From Myxococcus xanthus (GTDB lineage: Bacteria; Myxococcota; Myxococcia; Myxococcales; Myxococcaceae), in NCBI RefSeq assembly GCF_006402735.1, contig NZ_CP017174.1, positions 8,536,001 through 8,600,000 of the forward strand: DNA of 64,000 nt. The letters run 5' to 3'. Position numbers and translations under genes: made by a program. Under the pieces are notes generated by a model that worked only from the letters and a program-made list of their open reading frames with translations, was not told the origin of the DNA and did not search any database. Positions 7,239 to 15,654 of the stretch are shown one piece after another. Positions within the stretch are counted from its first letter, which is position 1, and each line of letters starts with the position of its first letter.

Positions 7239-9131
7239 CTACCCCTGCCGCATCCACTCCGTGCCGGTGACGACGGGCAACTGCAACGCGCGCTCCCGGT
7301 CCAGGTCCAGGTTGCCGATGTGGAGCGACAGCGGTGACTGCACCCACTTGTAGATGGACTGCTGGAAGAGGCGGACGAACTTCTCCACGTAGCCGCTCAG
7401 CCGGGATGACGGCACCTCCGGGAACATGGCGGTGAGCGCCTGGAGGATTTCGGCGGGCGTCAGCTTCTCACTGCCGTACAGGTAGAAGCAGGCGTCGAGG
7501 ATGGGGAAGGGCATCAACTCCTCTTCGCCCACCTGGTCATGCGCCAGCTCCGGCCCCGCGGGCTTGGCGAGCACCTTGCGAATGCCCTCATAGCCCGTGG
7601 TGTCCTGGAGGTAGTCGAGCAGGTACATCACCACCGTCTTCGGGACGTTGGCGATGACGGCCAGCGCGCCCATGAGGTCACCCCCGATGGTGGTGTAGCC
7701 CACGGACTTCTCGCTCATGTTGCCCGTCTGCAGGAAGAGTCCGCCGCAGGAGTTGCTCCAGTTCCACATGCGCTGGGCGCGCAGGCGGGCCTGGATGTTC
7801 TGCTCGGTAATCGGCGTGACGTCCTTGCCGCCCAGCATCGTCTTCGCGACGGCGCGCTCGCGCTCGAAGGCCTCGTCGATGGACACCACCTGGAAGGCCA
7901 CGCCCAGCTCGCGCGCAATCGTCTCCGCCGCGTCGCGCGTGGCGTCGCTGGAGTAACGGCTGGGCATGTAGAACGCCTGGATGAGCGAGCCGGGGTTCTC
8001 CGGCCGCGCGCGCTTCGCGTACCGGTGCGCGATGAGCAGCGTCAGCAGCGAGTCCCGTCCGCCCGACAGCGCGATGCCCAGCACCTTGAAGGCGCGCGTC
8101 TTCTCGAAGTAGTCGCCCACGCCCAGGGAGAGCGCGTCCAGGATGTCCTCGCACAGCGCATCCCGCGCGGTGCGGCGCGTGTCCGGGGACGGCAGGAAGA
8201 AGCTGCGGTGGGGGGGCACCGGGTACGTCAGCGAGTCGCGCTTCGTGTGCACCGCCTGGGTGCAGTCCAGCACCGGCACCGCCTGGCCGCCTTGCGCCAG
8301 CCATGACTCGCGGTCCACGCGCCAGGTGGTGGCCTCGGCGCGCAGGCGCAGGGTGCGGTCCAGGTCCACCACCGCCGCCGCGTAGCCTTCCTGGAAGCGC
8401 GGCGTCTCCATGACGTGGCGGCCGTTCTGGTTGAGGAAGCCGCCGCCGTCGAAGATGAGGCCGTCGTTGCTGCCCACCGCGTTGCTGTAGGCAATGGTGC
8501 ACTGATGGTCCGCCGCGCGCGTGGCGATGAGCTCGCGCCGCGTCTCCACGAAGCCCAGCCGGAAGGGCGACGCGGACAGGTTCACCACCAGCTCCGCGCC
8601 GGAGTACGTGCGCCGCCGCATGGGGCCGTCCGCGCTCCAGATGTCCTCACACACCTCCGGGGACACCACGCCGAAGTCGAAGCGGAACAGGTAGTCCCCC
8701 AGCGGCACGCCCCGGTGGACCTCCGCCATGCCCGGCTGACCGCGGCCGAAGGTGCGCGCCTCGTAGAAGACGCTGTAGGTGGGCAGCTTCTCCTTGGGGA
8801 CCAGGCCCAGGATGCGGCCACCGGCCACCACCGCCGCGCAGTTGAGGCGCAGGCCCTGGTGGGCCACGCCCACGCCCACCACGAAGACGGTGGGCAAGGG
8901 CGCCGTCTCACGCGCGAAGCGCTCCAGCTCCGGCCACTGGCGGTCCATGAAGCCCTGCCACTGCACCATGTCCTCGGCCGGGTAGCCGGCGATGAGCTGC
9001 TCCTGGAAGACGCCCAGCGTGACGCCCTCCGCCGCCATCTTCCCCGCCAACGCCAGCGCCTTGTCCGTGTTCCGGGTGAAGGACCCCACGGTGGTGTTCA
9101 CACTGGCAAGCCCGAGCTTCACGAGCCGCAT
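7239..9131 (-). CDS. nadE: Glutamine-dependent NAD(+) synthase
   Basis: 630 aa, in the range of two-domain NadE enzymes. It makes NAD from deamido-NAD with ATP and glutamine-derived ammonia. The N-terminal nitrilase-fold glutaminase carries the expected triad Glu44 (FQEQL), Lys115 (KEKLPTY) and Cys161 (PEVCEDIW). The C-terminal synthetase has the ATP pyrophosphatase P-loop SGGRDS and the downstream TGNMSEKSVGYTT segment. ATG at 9131 has GGGAG upstream. It is cytosolic and monocistronic as far as seen. The synthetase P-loop has Arg where many enzymes have Ile/Val (SGGxDS), which is tolerated. Confidence 0.95.
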   Translation of the reverse strand: MRLVKLGLASVNTTVGSFTRNTDKALALAGKMAAEGVTLGVFQEQLIAGYPAEDMVQWQGFMDRQWPELERFARETAPLPTVFVVGVGVAHQGLRLNCAAVVAGGRILGLVPKEKLPTYSVFYEARTFGRGQPGMAEVHRGVPLGDYLFRFDFGVVSPEVCEDIWSADGPMRRRTYSGAELVVNLSASPFRLGFVETRRELIATRAADHQCTIAYSNAVGSNDGLIFDGGGFLNQNGRHVMETPRFQEGYAAAVVDLDRTLRLRAEATTWRVDRESWLAQGGQAVPVLDCTQAVHTKRDSLTYPVPPHRSFFLPSPDTRRTARDALCEDILDALSLGVGDYFEKTRAFKVLGIALSGGRDSLLTLLIAHRYAKRARPENPGSLIQAFYMPSRYSSDATRDAAETIARELGVAFQVVSIDEAFERERAVAKTMLGGKDVTPITEQNIQARLRAQRMWNWSNSCGGLFLQTGNMSEKSVGYTTIGGDLMGALAVIANVPKTVVMYLLDYLQDTTGYEGIRKVLAKPAGPELAHDQVGEEELMPFPILDACFYLYGSEKLTPAEILQALTAMFPEVPSSRLSGYVEKFVRLFQQSIYKWVQSPLSLHIGNLDLDRERALQLPVVTGTEWMRQG

Positions 9132-9209
9132 GGTTGCTCCCGTCCCTTTCGATGACGCGTCTGGCGCGCAGCAATGCGCGGCCCGCCGGACAAGGCAAGC
9201 GCAACCCGC

Positions 9210-9866
9210 TCAGTTCAAGGGGCCGGTGGGCCGCAGGGGCTGGAGCCTGCCGATGAGCGCCCCCACGTCCTCCAGCACGCCTTCCAGGCGCTTGCGCACG
9301 TCCAGCTCCGCCAGCAGCTCCTGCCGCCGCTCCGGCTCCGGGATGACGGCGGAGGCCACCACATCCGCGAGCATGCCCCCCTGGGCCCGCGCGGCCACCG
9401 GCAGCAGGTTCTCCGCGAAGGACGGCGGGACGCGGCCGGCCAGCTCGAAGACGGCCTGCCGCAGCTGCTCCTCCTCAGGGCCCTCGTAGGGCACGTCCGG
9501 CAGCACCTCCGCGAGCACCTCCCGGTAGGCCTTTTCCGTCGTCAGCTCGGACGTCATGCGGATGCGGCTCACGCCCTGGAGGAGGATGTTGTAGCGCCCC
9601 TCCTCCACCTGTTCGTCCCAGACGATGACGCCCGCGCACATCATGGGCAGCATGGGCGGACGGCCCCCATAGTTGCCTTCCCAACCGGGCTCGAGCTGGG
9701 ACAGCGCCAGGACGCGGTCGCCCGCGAGCGCGTCCCGGACAAGGGCCCGGTAGCGCGGCTCGAAGATGTGCAGCGGAATGACGGTGTGCGGGAACAGCAC
9801 CGCCGACGGGAGGGGGAAGACCTTCAGCGCGCTGGCGGCACGCTCGATGCGTTCTTGAGCGGTCAT
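9210..9866 (-). CDS. LON substrate-binding-domain protein (Lon N-terminal-like)
   Basis: 218 aa from ATG 9866. The opening KVFPLPSAVLFPHTVIPLHIFEPRYRAL is typical of the Lon N-terminal domain (PF02190), quoted here only as FPHTVIPLHIFEPRYR. The domain fills the first 120 residues, with ILLQGVSRIRM following. A helical region completes it. There is no AAA+ or protease domain, so it is not a Lon protease. Stand-alone LON-domain proteins are widespread and thought to bind unfolded or specific substrates. The protein is cytosolic and transcribed away from the hypothetical gene upstream. Confidence 0.85.
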   Translation of the reverse strand: MTAQERIERAASALKVFPLPSAVLFPHTVIPLHIFEPRYRALVRDALAGDRVLALSQLEPGWEGNYGGRPPMLPMMCAGVIVWDEQVEEGRYNILLQGVSRIRMTSELTTEKAYREVLAEVLPDVPYEGPEEEQLRQAVFELAGRVPPSFAENLLPVAARAQGGMLADVVASAVIPEPERRQELLAELDVRKRLEGVLEDVGALIGRLQPLRPTGPLN

Positions 9867-9912
9867 GGGGGGCACCTTGCAGTGATAAGCCCGGCTCCCC
9901 CCAGCCGCATTC

Positions 9913-10524
9913 CTAACGAGCCCGGGAATGATACGCCCGGTCCCACCGCAAATGGGGCACGTGCGCTTCCAACCACTGGAGGGCCACATGCGAGGCCTCG
10001 TTCTCCACGGCCCCCTGCCGGATGGACGCGGCGGACAAAGCGAGGACATGCCCCGCCCCCGCGATGTCCTCCGCGTGACAGCCCTGCGCGCGCAGCCGCC
10101 AGGCCAGACTCCAAAGTGGCGGCGTGGTGCCGTGGCGCCAGAAGTGCAATTCCAGGTCACACCGCAGCGCTTCCGTCTCACTCCGGGCACGCGCGGCGGA
10201 AGAAGCGAGGGACACCTCCAAACCGTCCTCTTCGAACTGGAGCGCGTGCTGGACCGCGTGCGTGCACGCGACCACCTGACGCCACAAGTCCCACCCGGCC
10301 CGGGGCACGCCCACCTCGAAAGGCAGGTGGAGACAATCCCCCGGGGCCACGCCAGCGCGCGGAAAGAGCCGCGCGGGGCTCGCGTGACTGCACACCGCGT
10401 CCGTGGGGAAGCACCGCTGCATGTGCCGCCAGAACACCTGGACTTCCTCGGGCTGGATGTCCCCCTGGCGGAACCAGGCTCCCACCCGGGGCAGCGACTG
10501 GAACAATCCCTTGAATGAATCCAT
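9913..10524 (-). CDS. Uncharacterised soluble protein
   Basis: 203 aa from ATG 10524 (MDSFKGLFQSLPRVG); an ATG at 10536 would add four residues but lies in an AT-rich palindrome (TGATT-T-AATCA, 10525-10535). No family recognised. It is Trp/His/Ala-rich, with WRLRAQGCHAEDIAGAG and a C-terminal VPHLRWDRAYH. There is no signal peptide or membrane segment. It is divergent from an alpha/beta hydrolase across an AT-rich 50-bp gap that must hold both promoters. No ribosome site is visible. Codon bias matches neighbours, supporting a real gene. Confidence 0.65.
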   Translation of the reverse strand: MDSFKGLFQSLPRVGAWFRQGDIQPEEVQVFWRHMQRCFPTDAVCSHASPARLFPRAGVAPGDCLHLPFEVGVPRAGWDLWRQVVACTHAVQHALQFEEDGLEVSLASSAARARSETEALRCDLELHFWRHGTTPPLWSLAWRLRAQGCHAEDIAGAGHVLALSAASIRQGAVENEASHVALQWLEAHVPHLRWDRAYHSRAR

Positions 10525-10576
10525 TGATTTAATCATTTGGTTAAAATGGTCGCGGCGTCAAGGGCGGGGGCATAGG

Positions 10577-11566
10577 ATGGCGCGGGTGCTGCGAACCCAT
10601 CCGGTGGACGTCCTCTTCGCGGGCCTGTCCCGCCGTGCCCGGCTCTTCTCCCAGGGCTGGGGTGATGAGCAGTTCCTCGAAGAGGTCGCGGCGGCCGCGC
10701 CGTTCCAGCAGCGGCCTCCGCCCATCGCGCCCGAGTGGAGCGCGCCCCGGCTCCAGCGCGGTCTCCAAGTCCGGGATGGCACCTTCCCGTCTCCGCTGGC
10801 CCGGCTCGACGCGGCAGCGCGCACGGCCCATGTCCGGTGGCTGAGCGCGGGGCAAGGGCCCTCACGCGGCGCCTGCGTCGTGCTCGCTGCGTCCCGTGAG
10901 GAGGGCTTCTCCCTGCGAGAGCGCATGTACGCGCCGCTCGCGCGGGAAGGCATCGACCTGTTCCTGCTGGAGAACCCCTATTACGGCCTGCGCCGCCCCG
11001 TGGGGCAGAAGGGCGGCGCGCTGCGCACCGTCAGCGACCACGTCTTGATGAACCTGGGCATGGTCGACGAGGCCCGCGCGCTGCTCGCGTGGCTGCGGAG
11101 CATGGGCCATGCGCGTCTGGGCGTGGCGGGCTACAGCATGGGCGGCTACATGGCGGCGCTGACGGCGGCTGTCGTCCCGGAGCCGCTCGCCGTGGCGGCG
11201 CTCGCGGCTGGAGCGTCTCCTGTTCCCGTCTTCACGCAGGGGCTGCTGTCCTGGTCCATTGCCTTTGCATTGCTGGATGGCCCCCGGCGCGACGCGGAGC
11301 AGGCCCGGAGTCGGCTGGGACGGATTTTCGACCTGGCGAACCTCACGCGCTTCCCGCCTCCGCGGCAGCCCGAAGCGGCCGTCCTGGTGGCCTGCCGACG
11401 TGACGGGTTCGTGCCCGGTGATGAAACGCTCGCGCTGCACGCGCACTGGCCCCGAAGCGAGCTGCGCTGGGTGGACGCCGGGCACGTCACCGCGCTCTTC
11501 ACGGAGCGGGCCGCGCTGTGCGCCGCCATCCGGGACGCGCTATCGCGGGTGGATGCCACGACGTGA
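10577..11566 (+). CDS. ABHD18-type alpha/beta hydrolase
   Basis: 329 aa from ATG 10577. The nucleophile elbow is GYSMGG with Ser187. An upstream FLLENPYYGLRRP strand and a C-terminal WVDAGHVTAL supply the likely catalytic His, with an Asp in ACRRDGFVP. The order and spacing resemble the ABHD18 (DUF2048) family, whose substrates are poorly defined lipids or esters. No signal peptide, so cytosolic. It is convergent with the MASE1 kinase gene. Confidence 0.8.
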   Translation: MARVLRTHPVDVLFAGLSRRARLFSQGWGDEQFLEEVAAAAPFQQRPPPIAPEWSAPRLQRGLQVRDGTFPSPLARLDAAARTAHVRWLSAGQGPSRGACVVLAASREEGFSLRERMYAPLAREGIDLFLLENPYYGLRRPVGQKGGALRTVSDHVLMNLGMVDEARALLAWLRSMGHARLGVAGYSMGGYMAALTAAVVPEPLAVAALAAGASPVPVFTQGLLSWSIAFALLDGPRRDAEQARSRLGRIFDLANLTRFPPPRQPEAAVLVACRRDGFVPGDETLALHAHWPRSELRWVDAGHVTALFTERAALCAAIRDALSRVDATT

Positions 11567-11593
11567 GCACGCGGCCCGGAGCGCGCGCATGCC

Positions 11594-14122
11594 TCAGTGC
11601 CGCACACCGCCAACGGCCGCCACGGGCGACGCCTCATCCACGCGCGGCTCCGGCCCCATTGCGTCCACTGCCGCCAGGGCCGTGGCCACCGTGCCCATGA
11701 GCAGGTCCGGCCGCACGGGCTTCTCCAAGACGCGGGTGGGCACGGTGTCGATGAACGCGCGGGACTCCGGCGTATAGGCACCGCCGGAGATGAACACCAC
11801 CCGCGCGGCCTGGTCCGGCGCGTGGGCGCACAGGTGCTGGTAGACGGCGGCACCGTCCGTCTCCGGCATCTGCAAGTCACACAGGATGACGTCGAAGCGG
11901 TGGCCCGCGTCCACCAGCGCCAGCGCCTCGCTGCCCCGCGTGGTGGTGACGACGTCGTGGAAGGGCTCCAGCAGCAGCCGCATGGACTGCGCGAGGCGCG
12001 GCTCATCATCCACCACCAGCACCCGGCCCCGCCGGGCCGCGGACGGCGGAGGCAGACTGACGCGTGGCAACGGCCGCGGCGGCGTGGACGCCTGCAGGCG
12101 CGCGGGCGGCAACAGCACGCTGAAGACGGAGCCCCGGCCCGGCTCGCTGCGGACCTCCAGCTCGCCCCCGTGCGCGCGGACAATCTGCTGGCAGATGGCG
12201 AGCCCCAGCCCCGTGCCCTCGCCGCTGGACTTGGTCGTGTAGAAGGCCTCGAAGATGCGCGGCAGCACGTGCGCGGGAATCCCCGCGCCGCTGTCCACCA
12301 CGTCCACGCGGGCCCGGCCGGAGGCATCCGTGCTGGTGCGCACGCGCACCTCGTTCATGGACGGGTTGCCCTCCGGGATGGCCTGCATCGCGTTCACCAG
12401 CAGGTTGAGCAGCACCTGCCCCAAGCGGGCCTCGCTGCCCGACACGCGCGGCACCGGACCGAACTCCTCCACCAACCGGGCGCGGTGGCGGAGCGCGTGG
12501 CTGATGATGCGCACCGCGGGCGGCACCAGCGCGTTGAGGTCCACCAGCCCCGGGTCCTGGTTCCCCTGGCGGCTGAACACCTGGAGGTCCCGGACGATGA
12601 GGCGGATGCGCTCGGCGCCTTCCAACGCGCCCCGCACGTTGGCCATCGCGTCGCGCATGCCCGACATGCCGCCCTGGCTCAATCCGCGCTCGGCGGCCTC
12701 CAGGTTCAGCACCAGGTAGGCCAGCGGGTTGTTGATTTCGTGCCCCACCCCGGCCGCGAGCGTCCCCACCGCGGCCACACGTTCGGCCGCCACCAGGCGG
12801 GCCTGGAGCTCCTTGGTCGCGGAGATGTCGCGGTGGGTGGCCACGAAGTGGGTGATGTCCTCGCCCGTGGCGCGCACCGGGGACAGCAGCACCTCGCTCC
12901 ACACGAGGTCGCCCTGCTTGTGCGCCAGCTTCACCTCCGCGAACACCGGCTCGCCCGCGAGCAGTGACTGCCGCGTGCGCTGACGGAACTCCGGCTCCTG
13001 CGCGCCGTAGAGCGAGCACGGGTCCTGGCCCACCAGTTCCTCCAGCCGGTATCCCAGGAGCGAGCACAGGGCCTGGTTGGCGAACACGGTGCGCAGCGCG
13101 CCTCCCGCGAGGACCTCCGCGATGAGGACGCCTTCGTGCACGCTCCGCACGGTGGTGCCCAGCAGTTGGAGCTGGCCGATGGCGCGCTGACGCTCGGTGC
13201 TCGCCGCCGCCAGCAGCAACCCGGTGACGGCGTTGGCGGCGATGAAGAGCTGCAGCACCAGCAGGTCCTGCGGCAGGTCATCGGTGGCGAAGGGCCCGTG
13301 CCCGCGCGCGGTGCCCACGATGGAAGCGGCGGCGATGCACAGCGTGGCTGCCGCCGCGCCCCGGGGACCGAAGCGAAGCGCGGCCCAGGCGGACATGGGG
13401 AAGAGGAGGAAGGCGGCCGCGTGCGCCGCGCTGTGCGGCAGCTCCGGCACGAAGAAGATAACGCCTCCCAGCACCGTGGTGAGCCCCGCGAGCACCAGCG
13501 CCTCGCCGCCTCGTCGCGGCCAGGACCACCGCTTGAACAGCATCAGCGCTGGAGCCACTACCAGCACGCCCATCAAGTCCCCCACCCACCACACGCGCAG
13601 GCCCGCGGCCAGGGACGTCCACGGAAGCCGCCCGCCCAGCACGAGGCTCGCCGCGCCCACCAGGGCACTCACACCCAGGCACAGCGCGCCCGCTCCCGCG
13701 CACAGCGCGACGACGTCGCGGATCCGCTCCAGCCCCCTGTCGAACCCCACCCGCCGCAGCAGGCCCACGCCGAACACCGCCGCCAGCGTGTTGCCCACGC
13801 CCACGCCGAGCGAGGCCACGGCAGGCACATCCGCCAGGACCGACATGACCGACGCGCCCACGAAGACACCGGGCCAGCGTGACACCCCCAGCACCACCAG
13901 CGCCGCCAGTGACACTCCCGCCGGAGGCCAGGCCGGACTGATGTTGCTCACGGTGGCCACCTGCTGCCCCAGGCCTCCCGCGAGGAGATACACGACGACC
14001 AGGCCCAGCATCTCCATCAGATGCCGGCCGTTGACTCCACCTGCACTGGCTCGGAGCAGCCCGAAGATGACCCATCCCCCCGACACCCGCCCGCCGACCC
14101 GGCAGGTATCCATGAAGGCCAT
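11594..14122 (-). CDS. MASE1-PAS-HisKA-HATPase-REC hybrid sensor kinase
   Basis: About 842 aa. The start is uncertain: ATG 14122 is taken, but ATG 14017, just before the first membrane helix (LGLVVVYLLAGGLG), is equally possible. The N-terminal 280 residues form a MASE1 membrane sensor with eight or so helices (SPAWPPAGVSLAALVVLG is characteristic). A PAS domain follows (AEVLAGGALRTVFANQAL), then HisKA with GHEINNPLAY, HATPase_c (GTGLGLAICQQIV) and a C-terminal receiver with phospho-acceptor Asp in VILCDLQMPE. It is an inner-membrane hybrid kinase, so phosphate would go on to an unlinked phosphotransfer partner. It is divergent from a small membrane protein. Confidence 0.88.
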   Translation of the reverse strand: MAFMDTCRVGGRVSGGWVIFGLLRASAGGVNGRHLMEMLGLVVVYLLAGGLGQQVATVSNISPAWPPAGVSLAALVVLGVSRWPGVFVGASVMSVLADVPAVASLGVGVGNTLAAVFGVGLLRRVGFDRGLERIRDVVALCAGAGALCLGVSALVGAASLVLGGRLPWTSLAAGLRVWWVGDLMGVLVVAPALMLFKRWSWPRRGGEALVLAGLTTVLGGVIFFVPELPHSAAHAAAFLLFPMSAWAALRFGPRGAAAATLCIAAASIVGTARGHGPFATDDLPQDLLVLQLFIAANAVTGLLLAAASTERQRAIGQLQLLGTTVRSVHEGVLIAEVLAGGALRTVFANQALCSLLGYRLEELVGQDPCSLYGAQEPEFRQRTRQSLLAGEPVFAEVKLAHKQGDLVWSEVLLSPVRATGEDITHFVATHRDISATKELQARLVAAERVAAVGTLAAGVGHEINNPLAYLVLNLEAAERGLSQGGMSGMRDAMANVRGALEGAERIRLIVRDLQVFSRQGNQDPGLVDLNALVPPAVRIISHALRHRARLVEEFGPVPRVSGSEARLGQVLLNLLVNAMQAIPEGNPSMNEVRVRTSTDASGRARVDVVDSGAGIPAHVLPRIFEAFYTTKSSGEGTGLGLAICQQIVRAHGGELEVRSEPGRGSVFSVLLPPARLQASTPPRPLPRVSLPPPSAARRGRVLVVDDEPRLAQSMRLLLEPFHDVVTTTRGSEALALVDAGHRFDVILCDLQMPETDGAAVYQHLCAHAPDQAARVVFISGGAYTPESRAFIDTVPTRVLEKPVRPDLLMGTVATALAAVDAMGPEPRVDEASPVAAVGGVRH

Positions 14123-14253
14123 GCTAGCCGGGGCACCGCCGGTATTGCACCTGCCCCCAGGTTGACTGGAAGGCAACCGTCCAGGAGCCGATAGGCGAAG
14201 TGCAATGGCTTCGGAACTCGCCCGTAGGGGAAGACAAGGAGGTCACCCGAACC

Positions 14254-14475
14254 ATGTCGCGTCCCGCAATCGCAGCCCTGCTGTCGTTTCTCATCCCTGG
14301 CGTGGGGCAGATCTACAACGGGGACCTGCTCCGGGGCCTGTTCTGGCTCATCATCACCCCAGGCTTCTGGATTGGCACGGGTGGGTGCCTGGGCTGGGTG
14401 TGCCACATCGTCGCCGCTGTCACCGCCCACAACCGGGCGGAGGACAAGGACAAGTACAGAGTCACGGTCGTGTGA
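14254..14475 (+). CDS. Small TM2-like membrane protein
   Basis: 73 aa. A strong AAGGAGGT site lies 10 bp before ATG 14254. Two hydrophobic segments (IAALLSFLIPGVGQIY and GLFWLIITPGFWIGTGG) flank YNGDLLRGL. The first contains the P-G-x-G-Q-x-Y pattern seen in TM2-domain proteins. The tail is hydrophilic (HNRAEDKDKYRVTVV). Function unknown; TM2-like proteins are often small inner-membrane accessory factors. It is followed by a strong bidirectional terminator. Confidence 0.8.
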   Translation: MSRPAIAALLSFLIPGVGQIYNGDLLRGLFWLIITPGFWIGTGGCLGWVCHIVAAVTAHNRAEDKDKYRVTVV

Positions 14476-14496
14476 TGCGGCCATGTGGCCCCACCG

Positions 14497-14536
14497 CTGA
14501 CACGCGGGCGGAGCACACGGCTCTCCCGCGTGTCAG
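14497..14536. terminator. Strong bidirectional terminator hairpin
   Basis: A perfect 12-bp stem pairs CTGACACGCGGG (14497-14508) with CCCGCGTGTCAG (14525-14536), and the 16-nt loop contains a further GAGC/GCTC stem. It lies between convergent genes and its right arm contains the stop codon of the HupE-like gene. There is no T tract on either side. Confidence 0.6.
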
Positions 14537-15654
14537 GTAACCGACACGCCCAGGCCCAGGGCGCGCTCCGCCAACCAGAGGCACGCCAGCAGCGCGATGG
14601 CCACCGAGCCGCCCACGACGACCGCGCGGCGGTAGAGCGGCGCCTGTCGCAAGACGAAGGCCAGGGGCAGCAACGCGGCCACGAAGGCCACCTGTCCCAG
14701 CTCCACGCCCAGGTTGAAGCCCAGCAGCGCCAGCGCGAGGCTTCCCGCGGACAGCCCCATTCCCGCCAGGACCGACGCGAAGCCGAAGCCGTGCAGCAGC
14801 CCCAGCACGAAGGCCACCGTCCAGCGAGTCCCCCACCCCAACGGGCGGACATTGTCGAGCGCCGCCACCAGGATGCCCAGCGCGATGGCGACCGACACGA
14901 AGCGCGGCGGCAGGGATGCCCAGCCCAGCGTGGCGGCCACCAACGTCAACGCGTGCGCCACGGTGAAGGCGGACACCACCTTCACCACATCCCATAACGC
15001 CGTGCCGAAATCCGAGACGGCCACCCACCGCCCGTCCGCGTCACGGCGCAGGACGGAGGGCAGCAGCAGCGCGAAGAGAAAGAGCAGGTGGTCGGCCCGA
15101 GTCACGACGTGCAGCACCCCCTCCACCGTCATGCGCTCCGCGGTGCGCCAGGGAGACTCGTCCCGCACGCGCACCCGCGCGAAGTGCTGGGACGCGGAGA
15201 AGATAAGCGGCTCGCGCGCGCCCACGCGCACGATGCCCCGGTGAAGCGGGTCGCTGTCGAACAGCAGCGTGTAGTCCACGTCCAGCCGCGCGGCGGAGCC
15301 GGTGCAGCGCGCGTCGAAGTCCAGCACCGCATAGGCCCCGTCCGAGTGCCGCCTGATGTGCAGCCCGCCCTGGGAAACGAGCGCACAGGGCGCACCTTCC
15401 GCCCCGAGCACCAGCCGGCCGAGCACATAGCGCCGGATGTCGGCCTCGCGCGCCAGCACCTCGCCCCAGGTGATGGCGCCGTCTCCGCTCGCGTCCAACC
15501 CGAGGACGTCGTCCAGGTCCTGGAGCGACACGTCCCACCGGCCGGAGATGCCTTGGCCGTCCGCCTCGGTCAGTCGCAGGTAGCTGTCGCTCGGCTTTTG
15601 CGCCTGGGCGGACAGGGAGGCCAGCAGGAGCGACAGCAGGGCAACGCGGCTCAT
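14533..15654 (-). CDS. HupE/UreJ-family membrane protein with EF-hand-like loop
   Basis: 373 aa. Signal peptide (MSRVALLSLLLASLSAQA), a periplasmic domain to about residue 185, then a HupE/UreJ-type membrane domain with seven helices beginning at VVTRADHLLFLFALLL. Conserved His residues (DHLLFL, VAHALTL, LLHGFGFA) are those expected in HupE/UreJ nickel or cobalt permeases. The periplasmic part has a canonical EF-hand loop, DASGDGAITWGE, suggesting Ca2+ binding. Its ATG overlaps the stop of the TPR lipoprotein gene as ATGA, so the two are coupled. Metal transport is family inference; no hydrogenase or urease genes are nearby. Confidence 0.8.
   Translation of the reverse strand: MSRVALLSLLLASLSAQAQKPSDSYLRLTEADGQGISGRWDVSLQDLDDVLGLDASGDGAITWGEVLAREADIRRYVLGRLVLGAEGAPCALVSQGGLHIRRHSDGAYAVLDFDARCTGSAARLDVDYTLLFDSDPLHRGIVRVGAREPLIFSASQHFARVRVRDESPWRTAERMTVEGVLHVVTRADHLLFLFALLLPSVLRRDADGRWVAVSDFGTALWDVVKVVSAFTVAHALTLVAATLGWASLPPRFVSVAIALGILVAALDNVRPLGWGTRWTVAFVLGLLHGFGFASVLAGMGLSAGSLALALLGFNLGVELGQVAFVAALLPLAFVLRQAPLYRRAVVVGGSVAIALLACLWLAERALGLGVSVT

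Noticed and set aside
10525..10547. Candidate -35/-10 pair in the AT-rich gap before the ABHD18-type gene
   Set aside because: Spacing between the TTGATT and TAAAAT elements is about 12 bases, too short.
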